A program made the translations under genes and the position numbers. A stretch of DNA of 64,000 bases from Salegentibacter mishustinae. GTDB lineage: Bacteria; Bacteroidota; Bacteroidia; Flavobacteriales; Flavobacteriaceae. Of the stretch, positions 51,446 to 62,900 are shown piece by piece. Below the pieces are notes generated by a model. That model was not told the origin of the DNA and did not search any database. It saw only the letters and a list, made by a program, of their open reading frames with translations. The stretch lies in assembly GCF_002900095.1 (NCBI RefSeq), contig NZ_LLKN01000002.1:124001-188000 (forward strand). The letters run 5' to 3'. Within the stretch, counting starts at the first letter, position 1. The number at the start of each line of letters is the position of its first letter.

Positions 51446-51455
51446 CGCAATTTTA

Positions 51456-52037
51456 TTATCTAAAGAAATATAAAAATACAAACAGGTATATCCACATAAG
51501 ATCAACAAAATGCCAAAAAGTCGCACCTAGCTCAATACCAAGCATTTGACCTTTTTTATAACGTTGTTTAAAATGGTTATAAATTACTACTAAAAGCGTG
51601 ATTATACCTGCCAGCAGGTGCACCATATGCACCAAAACCAACACATAAATAAAAGAAGTAGTAATACTACTTTCGCTTCCGGTAAAGTAATATCCGTTAG
51701 CTATAATTTCTGAAAAACCATTAAACTGAAAGACCACAAACAGCACAGCAAGCACCAGTGTGCCAATTAACATAGCTGAAGCATTTCTGCGATTTCCAGA
51801 TAAAATACTTTGTTTAGCAAGAATAAAAGTCACACTACTCAATACTATAACAAGTGTACTCCAAAAGAAAGCATTTGGCAGTTCAAATTCCGTTAGCCAG
51901 TCTGGTCTTGTTTTACTCACAACATAAGCACTGGTTAAACCACCAAAGGTCATAATCATGCTAATTATCCCAAACCAGAGCATCATCTTTTTGGCCCGGT
52001 CGTATTTGTGCTTTTCAGCACCCTGAGTTAAATCCAT
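51456..52037 (-). CDS. Cytochrome c oxidase subunit III family protein, short form
   Basis: A 193-residue, five-helix protein of the subunit III family, with MMLWFGIISMIMTFGGLTSA in helix 1 and the closing ATFWHFVDLMWIYLFVFLYF shared with the longer subunit III downstream. Two subunit III genes in tandem are common in Bacteroidota cytochrome oxidase operons. Its start overlaps the ctaB end by 10 bases, indicating coupling. Confidence 0.87.
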   Translation of the reverse strand: MDLTQGAEKHKYDRAKKMMLWFGIISMIMTFGGLTSAYVVSKTRPDWLTEFELPNAFFWSTLVIVLSSVTFILAKQSILSGNRRNASAMLIGTLVLAVLFVVFQFNGFSEIIANGYYFTGSESSITTSFIYVLVLVHMVHLLAGIITLLVVIYNHFKQRYKKGQMLGIELGATFWHFVDLMWIYLFVFLYFFR

Positions 52038-52930
52038 TGTCTTATAAATTTATCTAAAACATATACTATTTGTAGCAGCGTAATATAAGATACACTCGCA
52101 AACATTAATTTTTTAGCTGCCTGGGCAGTTTTCTCTTTATACAATTTGAATGCATAATAAAGCATTCCCAGACCCAACAAAAGAATAATTGCACCTGCAA
52201 CAGGAGTTAGAAAAAGTTTCCCTGTAACCCCAAACACCGGAATTAATGATACTAAAACAGTCCAAACAGAATAAAGAATAATTTGAATTGCGGTTCCTCT
52301 ATCCCGTTTTCCGGTAGGCAACATAAAGAATCCACCTTTCTTATAATCGTCATACAACCACCAGCCAATAGCCCAAAAATGCGGGAATTGCCAGAAGAAT
52401 TGAATCATAAATAAAGTGCCGGGTTCTATACTAAAATTTCCAGTGGCTGCTACCCAACCCAACATAAAAGGGATTGCTCCCGGAATAGCCCCCACAAATA
52501 CCGATAACGGGGTTTTAGTCTTTAGCGGAGTATATACACTTACATATATAAATATACTTATAGCCCCAAACATCGCGGTTTTAGGGTTAATAATATATAG
52601 TACTATAAGTCCTGAAATTGTAAAAACGCTGGCGATTAAAAACGCGGTACTCACCGACATTCTTCCATCGGGAATTGGCCGGTTTTTGGTGCGATCCATA
52701 AGCGCATCCAAATTACGTTCTATAACCTGGTTGTATGCATTTGAAGCGCCAACCATAAAGTAACCGCCAATAGCTAACAAAAAGACAGTAACAAAATCTA
52801 TATTATCGGCGCCCAAAAAATAACCCGCAACCGAGGAAAACACCACGCTTACAGCAAGCCGTACCTTGGTAATTTCTTTAAAGTCTGTTAGGATAGAAGC
52901 CGAGGAAGTATGTACACCGGTGCTGCTCAA
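52028..52930 (-). CDS. ctaB: Heme o synthase (protoheme IX farnesyltransferase)
   Basis: A 300-residue UbiA-fold membrane enzyme that adds a farnesyl group to heme b. The first aspartate motif is in NAYNQVIERNLDALMDRTKN, followed by RPIPDGRMS, and the second is in WWLYDDYKKGG. This supports heme o or a for the oxidase whose subunits III and IV are encoded downstream. It is the first gene of the operon and has a full two-box promoter. The farnesyl donor again comes from the mevalonate route. Confidence 0.92.
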   Translation of the reverse strand: MSSTGVHTSSASILTDFKEITKVRLAVSVVFSSVAGYFLGADNIDFVTVFLLAIGGYFMVGASNAYNQVIERNLDALMDRTKNRPIPDGRMSVSTAFLIASVFTISGLIVLYIINPKTAMFGAISIFIYVSVYTPLKTKTPLSVFVGAIPGAIPFMLGWVAATGNFSIEPGTLFMIQFFWQFPHFWAIGWWLYDDYKKGGFFMLPTGKRDRGTAIQIILYSVWTVLVSLIPVFGVTGKLFLTPVAGAIILLLGLGMLYYAFKLYKEKTAQAAKKLMFASVSYITLLQIVYVLDKFIRQWI

Positions 52931-52952
52931 AAATAGGTTTTTTCAATTGGCG

Positions 52953-52982
52953 CAAAGATACTCCTTAATTGGGTTTTGGCAA
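52953..52982 (-). promoter_or_regulatory. Two-box promoter of the ctaB-cox operon
   Basis: On the minus strand TTG (52982-52980), 19 bases, then TATCTTTG (52960-52953), an exact fit to TTG-N19-TAnnTTTG, with the ctaB start 22 bases beyond. Confidence 0.65.
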
Positions 52983-53057
52983 GGGGGCAAAAATGTTAAT
53001 TTTCAGCACTTAGCGATTTGATATAATATTCAGAAAAAAATTGAAGAAATGAAGTAT

Positions 53058-55175
53058 TTAATAATCATAATACCAATTAAAAATATCTGTCCTAATTCCG
53101 AAATTTAGCCAGCTTGTAGTATTTTCAAAAGTTTGGGCAGTTTTTATATCAGGATCAAAAGATCGATAAATAAAACTTCCGTACAACTTAAGATTGGTCG
53201 CCGGGTTCACAATATAACCAGCCTCAATACTGGAAAATAAAGAAATAGTGGTATTCCCCTGGCCTATTTCTACACCCGTATCAAAAGGTCGCTGACGCTC
53301 ACTGGTATAAATATCTCCGCCATAAGCAGCCTGATTGGTTGCCATATTATAATCAAAACCTCTTTTGCCGTAAATCACCTTAGCATTTCCATACCACCGA
53401 TCTTTTTTATAACGTGCAATAGCAAGAATTTCTCTAAAATTAGCACCCCATAAATGAGCCATAGACTGATTATTATGCCCATAATTTAAAACTCCTGTAT
53501 TATGGGAATATGTATAAGGCCTCACCTGGTTATATTCTACCTGTAGAAATAAGCCGGGAATTTTGAAAGCATCAAAATATTTTACTCCTAATTGATATCC
53601 AAGTTTGTTTTTCCAGCTTTGGTTCCCACCGAACACATCAGAGGTAGAGAATTCATCTATAATCATTTGACCATACACGTTAATTTCATCTGAAAACTTA
53701 TATTTTGAAGTAAGACCAATTATTGCATTTCCGCCGCGGGCCCCGGTAGAAAATTCTATGGCCCGGTAAAATATAATCGGGTTCAAATAATTTAAATCGA
53801 AACCACGATTATTATCATTTTCCCAAACTACAGATTCAAACAAACCAATATTAAGTCTTTTAGTAACATTATAACTTAAATAATGGTTGGCCATATATTT
53901 TGTTCTAAAGGAACCATTTTCTGTAACTGCCGGTCTCACATCGCGCAAAGACATCCAGGTATTGGTGTATTTTAACTTCCAAAACGTGGTATTGAGTTTA
54001 AAATAAGGATATGGGGAAGCATTATCACTCATTAAAAGCGAGCGATAGCCGTCTCCAATAAAATTTTTACCGTGACCAAATTGCAGGTTGAAGAATTTAT
54101 TTGGAGTGTAAGACAAATAACCTTCGGCCACTGGATAATCGTAGCCCTCGTCCATAAATGGTTTTGCAATTCCTCTTCCAGGGATTATGGCCGGATCGCC
54201 GCCATCTGGCCTTAAAGACTCTGCAAAGCGGTTATAATAATCGGCAAACCTGCCCTGGTTTTCATAGGCTACCGTATAGAAATTAAAGTTTCTTCCTAAA
54301 CCACCCTGGAAAATTAGCGCCCGGGTATTATTATAAGTAAAGTCGAATTCTGTTTGCTGAAAATCCTTACCCAACTGAAGATCTAATGCAAAATCAAGGG
54401 TAAACCAGTAATCTTCCGTTTGATATTGAACCAGGTGTTCGTTTAAGAGTTTACGCCCAAACCAGGAATTCACATCTTTAAGCATTTTATTTTCTTCAGC
54501 CTTAAAATCGTAATATTTTGAAACTTCAGAAAATAACAAGGGTTTTGACGCCGCGTGGGTGTTTACCCCTATTTTATTGAATTCGGCATCAAACCGGCTA
54601 TAATATTCGTGGGAAAGCGGAATGTTTATCTGACTTTCATAACGTGGCCGTGTAAATTCTCCCGATTGAATTTCATCATATTCATTGGTGAGATCATTTT
54701 CTTTTTCAAGTTGAACAATTTCAGTTTCCACTTTATAATTACTTCTGGAAGTTTGCTCTAATTGTCCAGTATTTAATGATAACGGAATTTTTACCGGCAT
54801 TTTAAATTGAACAAAAACAGGCCTGGCGTTATAGGTAGCTGGCTTAATTTGGGGAAGCAAATCAAAAACACGCTGCATTTCTTCTTTTAACTCGGTATAC
54901 CCTGCCTCAGTATAAATAATTGCAAAATCCCCATTTTCATCAACTTCAAAAATCACAGTAATTTCTCCCCGGTAATCCTCTTTAATAACTTCTGAAGGAA
55001 CCTTATAATTATCGAGAATAAACTCCCTCAAGGTATTTTTAAAACACACCGATTTATTTTCGAAATCTACATTTTCACATTGAGGAAACTCCGGAAAGCG
55101 TTGGGTATCACCCTGAGCCTGAGAATTTAAATTAATACAGAATAATAAAATCAGAAGAAACAGGTAGCTCTTCAT
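53058..55175 (-). CDS. Outer-membrane barrel protein with N-terminal TonB-like domain (Wzi-like barrel)
   Basis: A 705-residue secreted protein. After a signal peptide ending in NSQAQ, residues 25-131 resemble the C-terminal domain of the TonB encoded just upstream: FPEFPQCEN matches IFPGCEN, ITVIFEVDENGDFAIIY matches VIVQFKIDEKGNITNVM, and the helix with LLPQIKPAT matches KLPKMQPGK. From about residue 150 it is a large beta-barrel of the capsule-assembly Wzi type (LQFGHGKNFIGDGYRS). Similar Flavobacteriaceae proteins are sometimes named gliding motility protein RemB, which I cannot confirm. The frame extends to 55319 through a terminator, so the ATG at 55175 is right. Confidence 0.72.
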   Translation of the reverse strand: MKSYLFLLILLFCINLNSQAQGDTQRFPEFPQCENVDFENKSVCFKNTLREFILDNYKVPSEVIKEDYRGEITVIFEVDENGDFAIIYTEAGYTELKEEMQRVFDLLPQIKPATYNARPVFVQFKMPVKIPLSLNTGQLEQTSRSNYKVETEIVQLEKENDLTNEYDEIQSGEFTRPRYESQINIPLSHEYYSRFDAEFNKIGVNTHAASKPLLFSEVSKYYDFKAEENKMLKDVNSWFGRKLLNEHLVQYQTEDYWFTLDFALDLQLGKDFQQTEFDFTYNNTRALIFQGGLGRNFNFYTVAYENQGRFADYYNRFAESLRPDGGDPAIIPGRGIAKPFMDEGYDYPVAEGYLSYTPNKFFNLQFGHGKNFIGDGYRSLLMSDNASPYPYFKLNTTFWKLKYTNTWMSLRDVRPAVTENGSFRTKYMANHYLSYNVTKRLNIGLFESVVWENDNNRGFDLNYLNPIIFYRAIEFSTGARGGNAIIGLTSKYKFSDEINVYGQMIIDEFSTSDVFGGNQSWKNKLGYQLGVKYFDAFKIPGLFLQVEYNQVRPYTYSHNTGVLNYGHNNQSMAHLWGANFREILAIARYKKDRWYGNAKVIYGKRGFDYNMATNQAAYGGDIYTSERQRPFDTGVEIGQGNTTISLFSSIEAGYIVNPATNLKLYGSFIYRSFDPDIKTAQTFENTTSWLNFGIRTDIFNWYYDY

Positions 55176-55250
55176 ACTTAAATTGGGGAAAGATTGGTTA
55201 CACCCTGGAAATATACATTTTTTGAATAGAGTAAACCAGCTAAAAATAAA

Positions 55251-55275
55251 AAATCCCGGGGCGAGCCCGGGATTT
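55251..55275 (-). terminator. Rho-independent terminator of tonB
   Basis: A perfect 10-base stem AAATCCCGGG/CCCGGGATTT with a 5-base loop, followed on the minus strand by TTTTTTATTTTT counted from the stem end. It lies 22 bases beyond the tonB stop. Confidence 0.85.
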
Positions 55276-55296
55276 AAATCTATATAAGAACTTTTA

Positions 55297-56019
55297 TTAG
55301 TCCTGCACCTGGAATACAATTGGTAAAGAGTACATAACTCCTACTGCTTTACCTCTTTGTTTACCTGGTTGCATTTTAGGCAATTTATTAATTACTCTTG
55401 CTGCTTCCTGCTCTAACCTTGGGTGAGGAGCACGAGACATTACATTGGTAATATTTCCTTTTTCATCAATTTTAAACTGAACGATTACCCTGTTTACACC
55501 AGAAAGACCAAGCTCTGCACCAAGATCGGTGTCAAAGTTACGGTTTACAAACTGACTGATCTTTTGGCTCATACATTGCTTACGCTCTTCGTTGTTGCTT
55601 AGGTTTTCGCAACCTGGGAAAATTGGCACATCTTCAATAACAGCAAAAGGTACATCTTCGACCTCTTCTTCTGTAGGCGCCTCAACAACTTCCTCTACTT
55701 CTACAATCTCATCAAGATTTGTTTCTGTAGACTCAATCTCATCCTCTTCTACCTCTTCCTCATCTTCTACAACTTCAATAACCTCTGGTGCCGGAGGCGG
55801 AGGTGGTGGCGGTGGAGGCGTATTCTGCATCTCTGTAATTGGGATTTCTTCATCGTCTAGATCGTCCATATCTAACTGACCGGTATCAATGGCTTCCTTG
55901 TCGTAAGTCTTCCATTCAATAGCACGCCAGGTAATTAACAGGACCAGGACAAGCCCCAACTGGAGAAACAGCACGCTCTTTCTCTTTAAATCGGCTTTTG
56001 GATTTTTCTTTGGTTCCAT
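55297..56019 (-). CDS. tonB: Energy transducer TonB with acidic spacer
   Basis: A 240-residue TonB. One N-terminal membrane helix (about 14-32) is followed by nine prolines (68-76), a spacer from about 79 to 130 made almost only of Glu, Val, Asp and Ile, and the C-terminal domain (133-238) that contacts TonB-dependent receptors (QFKIDEKGNI, RLEQEAARVINKLP, MYSLPIVF). Other phyla use a Pro/Lys spacer; the acidic one is common in Bacteroidota. The gene is in the sprA-gcvH-vanZ-tonB neighbourhood known from flavobacteria. It ends in a strong terminator. Confidence 0.88.
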   Translation of the reverse strand: MEPKKNPKADLKRKSVLFLQLGLVLVLLITWRAIEWKTYDKEAIDTGQLDMDDLDDEEIPITEMQNTPPPPPPPPPAPEVIEVVEDEEEVEEDEIESTETNLDEIVEVEEVVEAPTEEEVEDVPFAVIEDVPIFPGCENLSNNEERKQCMSQKISQFVNRNFDTDLGAELGLSGVNRVIVQFKIDEKGNITNVMSRAPHPRLEQEAARVINKLPKMQPGKQRGKAVGVMYSLPIVFQVQD

Positions 56020-56063
56020 AATAGGTTATTGATTAATAAGGATTGCTAAATTAAATATTTTTT

Positions 56064-56486
56064 CTAAAAAATTAAATTAATCTTACTATTTAACCTTTTT
56101 AGACTCTTTTCAAAGAAAAGAAAGATAACAACAGCAAGTAAAATTCCAGCGGTATTAGCCAGGATATCGAACCAATCTGGCTCGCGATAACTGGTGAGCA
56201 CACCTTGTAAAACCTCAATTAACATACCAAACAGTACTGCGAGGCCCGCTATTTTAAATAGATTGTTTTTATAAGTACTTTTAGGCTTATTTTTCAACAT
56301 AAAATATACCTTCCACAATACCAACAACCCAAAATAAGCTCCAAGATGTAAAAGTTTATCTGTAGGACTAAAACTTCCAACGCTAATTTTACCAAGTTTC
56401 ACTAAAGAGGAAACCGTAAGTAAGATAGTATAGAAAACGGCTACAAATAAGGCTATTCTAGCTACCAAGAATTTCTTTATAGGCAT
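56064..56486 (-). CDS. VanZ-family membrane protein
   Basis: A 140-residue protein with four membrane helices and the VanZ pattern: a [12 protein letters not shown] segment after helix 1, ILIEVLQ-like [25 protein letters not shown] before helix 4 with the conserved Glu and Asp. VanZ confers low teicoplanin resistance in enterococci; the function of chromosomal homologues is unknown. It overlaps gcvH by 29 bases. A GTG at 56492 would add two residues; the ATG at 56486 is preferred. Confidence 0.8.
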   Translation of the reverse strand: MPIKKFLVARIALFVAVFYTILLTVSSLVKLGKISVGSFSPTDKLLHLGAYFGLLVLWKVYFMLKNKPKSTYKNNLFKIAGLAVLFGMLIEVLQGVLTSYREPDWFDILANTAGILLAVVIFLFFEKSLKRLNSKINLIF

Positions 56487-56838
56487 CTGCACTTAAAAGC
56501 TCTTCCAACTGAGATTCATCAGAAAATTTCACTTTAATCATCCAACCTTCTCCGTAAGGATCTGAATTTACCTTTTCCGGTTCGTCTTCAAGGCTTTCAT
56601 TAAACTCAATTATCTTTCCTGATATTGGCAAATAAAGGTCTGAAACAGTTTTTACAGCTTCTACAGTACCAAAAACCTCTTCTTTATCCAAGATTTCATC
56701 CAGAGTTTCTACCTCTACATAAACGATATCTCCCAATTCGCTTTGAGCGAAATCTGTAATACCGATGGTAACTGTATCACCTTCTACCCTAATCCATTCG
56801 TGGTCTTTAGTGTACTTTAATTCTTGTGGAATATTCAT
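56458..56838 (-). CDS. gcvH: Glycine cleavage system H protein
   Basis: A 126-residue lipoyl carrier protein. The lipoylated lysine is Lys63 in [15 protein letters not shown], and the N-terminal YTKDHEWI and the [11 protein letters not shown] segment are standard. It shuttles the aminomethyl group between the P, T and L proteins in glycine breakdown; the other genes are not in this window. It has its own two-box promoter between it and sprA, so it is not dependent on sprA transcription. Confidence 0.94.
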   Translation of the reverse strand: MNIPQELKYTKDHEWIRVEGDTVTIGITDFAQSELGDIVYVEVETLDEILDKEEVFGTVEAVKTVSDLYLPISGKIIEFNESLEDEPEKVNSDPYGEGWMIKVKFSDESQLEELLSADAYKEILGS

Positions 56839-56859
56839 TAGTTCTATTTTATATTAGAG

Positions 56860-56890
56860 CAAAGTTAATTTTTTAAAGCAATACTTCAAA
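56860..56890 (-). promoter_or_regulatory. Two-box promoter of gcvH
   Basis: On the minus strand TTTG (56890-56887), 19 bases, then TAACTTTG (56867-56860), an exact fit to TTG-N19-TAnnTTTG in the 62-base gap between sprA and gcvH. Confidence 0.65.
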
Positions 56891-56900
56891 CAAGGCTCAA

Positions 56901-59900
56901 TTAATTTCCGAAATTATATCTAAGGGTTATTCCAGATCTTATTGTTGTTTGCGGAAAAGCAGTAGAAACAGCATATTCAGAGAAGTTATGCTCGTAGTAG
57001 AATATGGCTGTTAAATTACTGGAAATAGCATAATCTGTTGTGAAATTTAGACGCCAAATATCCTGCCCGGCAATCACCTGGCTGGTTTCTAAATCTAAAT
57101 ACCTGATGATACTTTTATTCCTCCTAAAAGAAACATCAGCTTTAAAATTAAGATCGCTACTTAAAATTCTATTTCTTCCCCCCAGACCGGTGGCAATTTT
57201 TAAATCTTTAATTCTGTACCCGGCACCAACTATGTATTCATTTCCGGTAGTTTCAGTCAATAAATTATTATCAAAACTCAGGGAAAGCATTCGGTCTTTT
57301 CTTACCTCTGCCAATAATTGAATGGCGTTCTTTGTTTCCAGGTCTAAACGGAATAACGGAGTGAATAATTCGGTTAAAACAATGTTGGAATAGAGGATTG
57401 GATTCTTAAAATCTCCGGCCTGGTTAGTATCAAATTCGTTATCGGGATCATAATCCAGGTTTGTTTGAAACTGGTTGATGGTATAGTTAGATTGATAACC
57501 GTGGTTTATAGAAAATCTTCTAAATTTATCTCTAAACCAACCAATACGCATCAACCCGGTATATTTCATATTCCAATTAGGCAAAGGCATATCTCTAAAT
57601 GCTCCTAACTTCACATCTTCTGGATCTTTCCCTGCGTAAGCCGAAACAAATGCAGGAAGTAATACAGCCTGGTTTGTTTTCCCTATTCCTACCGGGTAAC
57701 CGTCTTCATCTACATCATTAGGATCTAAACCACGCTCCCGGGCTAATCTTTGGGCTATTTCTAAACGATTCTCCCTAAAACTTTCAAAAGTTTCTGAAGA
57801 TTGCTCGTTAGATTGATTAAAGGCTGTTTTTATAAGAATAGTAGAAATGTTGAAGTTTCCGTAGTTATATGGCGTCAATGGAATATACTCCAGGGTAGTT
57901 GGGTTTACTCTATAATTTTCTGAATAATTCTCTGAATAATTTCTATTAGCACTTATATCTACAGTGAGATCTGGAATAATATCCAGGGAAGCCTGCAAAT
58001 CTAATTGCTCGTTCTTTAAAGTAGAATATTGCTGATTGAAATTTTGAAATAACGTTAACCAGCCTCTCCTGGCTGCCTGGTACCTTACCTCATCCTGCCA
58101 CCCAAAAGTAAAGCTTGTACTTGGCTGCAGAGTTCCCATAAAACCAACACTCGGAGTATAACCGGGCAGAAAAGTTCCTTCATTTTGCCGGTAGTTTATT
58201 TGCAACCTGCTTAAAACAGTTACAAAATCTACAAAAGTATTATAGCCCTTACTGGTTTTTTCAACAACTTCAGCATTCTGTGTTCGCTGCTCATCTCGAG
58301 GCGTTCCGTCTAGCGTGGGCACACCCGCACTACGCTGTTTTATTGTTTGACCGCCTCTACCATCTTTCTTTTCCAGCCCCAAATAAGAATACAATGCTTC
58401 CATATCAAGATTAGCATTTATCTGGTGAGAACTTGAATTCTGAACGCTATTTCCAATATCGGGAATGCCTTCCAGGTTTTCGTAGATCCTGGAACCGCGT
58501 TGCCATTGGAAATCGCCGGTATAAGAATAAGTTGCATTTATAAAATCCAGCACCGGGATTTTATCAAAAGGGAGATCGTAATTCACCTGCAAATTCTGGT
58601 AATGCAAATCTGGAGTACCAATACTGAAAAAATTATCCCAAACTCCAATAGAGTTATCGGCAAAACCATCTTCATCTATGTAGTTTCTAACAATTCTATT
58701 ATTTGAAGCGTTAAAAGCAAAGCTTAGGGAATTTGTAAGATTATAATTTATGCCATATTCCCAATTGAACAAATAGTTACGCTGGTAAAGGGTAGGAATC
58801 CCTAAATCTTCGTCTGAAAGTTCCAGTGATCTAAATTTCTGCTCATTATATTGTCTTAGAATAGTAGAACTCGCATTTATATTAGAAGGTAATAAGTTCA
58901 CATTAAAATCTCTAACAAGCGAATAATAATCACTACTATCTAAGGCCGAAACATTCTTAAAAGGCTCTACTTGCTTCGGCTCGAAATTAAACTCGTATGT
59001 AGCACCCGCCCGCACATTTTGATTCAGAGATTCTTCAATTTCAAAATCCCGATGATCTACCTGGTTATAAGAAGTGGTAAAAGCAAAATTCTCAATATCG
59101 TAAGGCATGGGCTTTGCTTCGCCCGTACGTTCTTTTCGCAAACCAATTATATTCACGCTTTGCCGCTTGGTGTAAGATTGAGATTGCCGTTTAACCTGTT
59201 CTCTTTCGGCAGGATCAACAATATCTGCAAGTCGCGTTTCTAGTTCTAAATCTAAAAATTCCTGGTCGTATTTTGGAGTAATTAATTCTTCTCCCCTACT
59301 ATAATTAAAAGGAATCTTTACACCCCATTTTTCCGGAAGTAACTGGCCGGCATTAATATTAGTAACTACGTCGTATTGCTGGGAATTTTCCCTGCTTCGC
59401 TGATTTGGTCCCTGTTCTATAGTTCCAAATCCTACCGTGCTTTTTCTACCGGTGGCGGCTACGGTAGCAAAATCGGCCAGGTTGGTATCCATATTAATGA
59501 TGGTTGCCCAACCACCTTCATTATCCAGGTCTGAAAGTCTTAGTTCGTTAAACCAAACTTCTCCACATAGATCCTGGACGCCGTTGGTTGGCGTTCCGTT
59601 CTTTAAACCTAGCATTAGCACTCTAACATTACCAAAACTTGGATTACCCTTAATTCCCAGGCGTAGTTGATCCATTTCATAGGATTCTTCTTCATCTACT
59701 AAATCTAAATTCTCGGTAAAGAAATTTAACTCTCCTGCATTTAAGGCTGGATCACCTAATACACTTGTTTTTACACGTTGTAATAAATCTAACGGTAACT
59801 CCATTCTATTTCCCGCCGGCCAAATTTCTTCAGCGGTCATTGCGCCAAAAGCGGTAGGACTTAAGGGCACTTCAATTTGATAGTAATTATCGGTAAAATC

Positions 59901-62900
59901 GGTTCCCATTCTAATAAAAGCAACCAACTGGCCGTCTTTTAACGGAGTTCTATTCGGTAGAGATTCAGCGTGTAAAAACATTTCCAGTTTCTTATACTGT
60001 CGCATATCTAACTGAAAATTCTTATAAACCGCTCTGGCATCCTGCGGTTCTAAATCACAAACCCTAAGTGAAAGCGATTGTTCATTTTGCCTGATATTAG
60101 TATTGTTTTCGAAAAGCTCTTCCCTAATAACTCCCGGAGGCAACACATAAGGCACCGGCTCTCTATTTTCATTTTCCTCGATATTTACCGCTGAAACTTC
60201 AAAAAGTGTATTCTGATTTTCAGGAAGAATATTTCTGTCTCTTAATCCGCGATTATATCTTCGGTAATCTCCCCTTACCAATTCCATAGTCCCAAAGCGC
60301 AATAAAGTTCTTTCCTGAAATCCGCTAAGAAACATCCTCATAAAACGTATAGACCTGTAATCTGCTATACCGCCTTTTGCATCTGTGGGTTCGTAAATAG
60401 GAATTTTGAACTGAAGCCAACGCACCGGAAGTTCGTTGCCGTTTCTGAGCGTGGTAACAAGTTCTTTTTCGTCGGTAATATATTGGTTGTTTTCAATACC
60501 CATACCCGGAAAAAAAGGTATTTCGTATTCAAAATAACTATCTATGGTATTCATCGTGTTGTCACGATTCACATCTTCTGTAGTAGGTAAAGTGGTATTT
60601 CCCCTATTGGTATCTCCAACTTCCGGAGGCGAATTTCCATCGGGGCCATTATAGTTTTTATAACGAGTAACAATGTCTCCTGTAGTATTAAGAAAATACT
60701 CGTAATTATCTGCCGCAGGATCGGGAAAATTGCTGAATTCCGGGAATTTTAAAGCTTCCTGCGCATCTGAAAATCCATCGTAACCTACATCCTGATTGGT
60801 ACGTTGTTCCCCTTCAGTATCAAAAGCATAAATCAGGGATTGATCTGCCGGAACTTTAGCAACCTCTGTTTCTATAGTATTTTCTGTACCGCCACTTGGT
60901 GGCAGACCATTTTCAAACTGCTTACGCCCATCTTTTAGGACATCTTCAGAAATATTTCCCAAATTAAAATTAATAGTCCCGGCTGAATTCCCACTATTTT
61001 CGGAGTAGATATAAGGATCCATCACCCAAAACTCTATAAACTCCACATTACTTTGCTCAAAATTCGTGGTATTTATACCGCGCATAATTCCTCCAAAATT
61101 TTGAGAAGGATTTGGCAAAGCACCTTGGGTAGCCAGGGGATTAAAATTATAAGGACCACGTTCTGTAGGGAAATAAGCCACATCCATCGTATAAACTACC
61201 TGCGGCTGCCCCTGCACTACATCGGTATTTGGGAATATCTCACTAAGTGCCACTCTTCTTGTAGCATAGTTTGAAATATTATTATCTGTAATTCCATCGG
61301 GGCGATTACTGCTATAAAAAATTGGATCTATAGTGTACCAGGATAAACCTGCACGTTTGTACCCTACCCTATTATCACCATTCGCCAATTCACCACCAAA
61401 ACCTAAAGGCACACTACTTAATTCCCAACTAAGCGGGGAACTAATATCTATGGTAGTTTGCGCTGCTTCAAAATCATCTATATATGTTGTTGCCTCTCCC
61501 TGAAAATCATTAATTGCAGGCGCTCCCGGTTGTAAATAAGCAAACTCCCCGGTTACAGAGAAATTAGAAGGCACATCGGTATCAATATTTGGCAGTTTAT
61601 TTACCATCCTGGTAAACAAAGGAACTTCGGTAGAATAGTTTACATTAAATCCGAATATAGAGTTGTTTATAGGCTCGTAACTATAATTCGCTTTTTGAGT
61701 AAGCGGACGTTCCTTAAGATTTAGAAAAGTAGCACCTACTAAAAAGTTTTCATTAAACTGGTGCTCTACATTAATCCCGGTAAAACGCTTGGTTTGCTGC
61801 CCAAACAAGGCATTATTTTCAGTATTAACCTGGATTGGAATATCTGAAGCCAGTAAAGCTTCATCAAGAATCTGCACTCTCCCAAGTTCATAATTCACCA
61901 CATAATCTACACCTTCCTGCAAAACTCTTCCTCCAGCGGTTACGGTAACAGATCCCGGCGGAAGGTTAAAACCAATTGGAATTCCTTCAACTTCTCCAGA
62001 TTTATATCTTCCCTTTAACTGAAATTTATTTTTATCGGCATCTTCCTGTTCTGCCTGGGTTTTTGTAGTTCGGTATAAAGACCTAAAAACATATTTTTGC
62101 TGGTTGGCATTCCAGGTTTCAGGATTATTATAATCTTCTGTCCCGGTATTTGGAGAATTATCCAACTCATCAAATAAATGCTGCCCGAAAGGTTCTACCG
62201 TGGTGAAAATAATATTTCCGGTTTGCGGATCTATAGTGAGGCCGGGGACATAATCAAAGAAACCATCTCCGCCATTTATGGGATCATTATTATTATTCAG
62301 TTTATCTAAATTAAAAACACGAAGCAGCGGAGTTTCGCTAACATCTTCCGGAAGAGGAACAGAGCCATCTCCAGCCGGTTTTATATAATTTAGAGGTTGT
62401 GGATCTGTATATAGAATATTTAACCTGAAATCTTCGCGCTCCAATTGATAAGCTCCAAGACTATAAATATTCTTCATCATTAAATCCCAAACCGGTTCAT
62501 CTACATTGGTAATGGTGCTTTTAAGCATTTTAACTACCAGGTTTCGGTTTACCCGTTGGTTAGAGCTAGGCTCCATTGGGTCTTGACCAACAATATTATC
62601 TCCCGTAGCATTTACACCATCATTGGCGAACTCTCCCACCTGGTAAACTTCCCCATTCACCGTATATTGAAAAGCAACCGCAAGAATTTCGTCGTTACTT
62701 AAGCGTTGATTTAAGGAGATATATCCTAATTGGGTATTTAAGCTGTATTCATTAGGCTGTAATTGGCGGGCATTCTCCAATTTCACATAATCCAGACCCT
62801 CAGAAACCTGCACCCCGCCAAAACCATTATCTACGGTAGCCACGTCACGAATAGCAGGTGTTAAAACAGATTCTGTGGAACCATCTATTCCGAAGGGATT

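Noticed and set aside
55176..55319. 48-codon upstream extension of the TonB-like barrel gene
   Set aside because: It runs through the tonB terminator and into tonB, and the signal peptide starts at the ATG at 55175.
55680..55830. Repetitive CTC/TTC/GGAGG-rich tract
   Set aside because: It is coding low complexity (poly-Pro and Glu/Val spacer of TonB), not a non-coding repeat or CRISPR.
55592..55879. A 95-codon plus-strand frame rich in Ser, Thr and Gly opposite tonB
   Set aside because: It is a mirror of the proline run and acidic spacer of TonB and has no start context.
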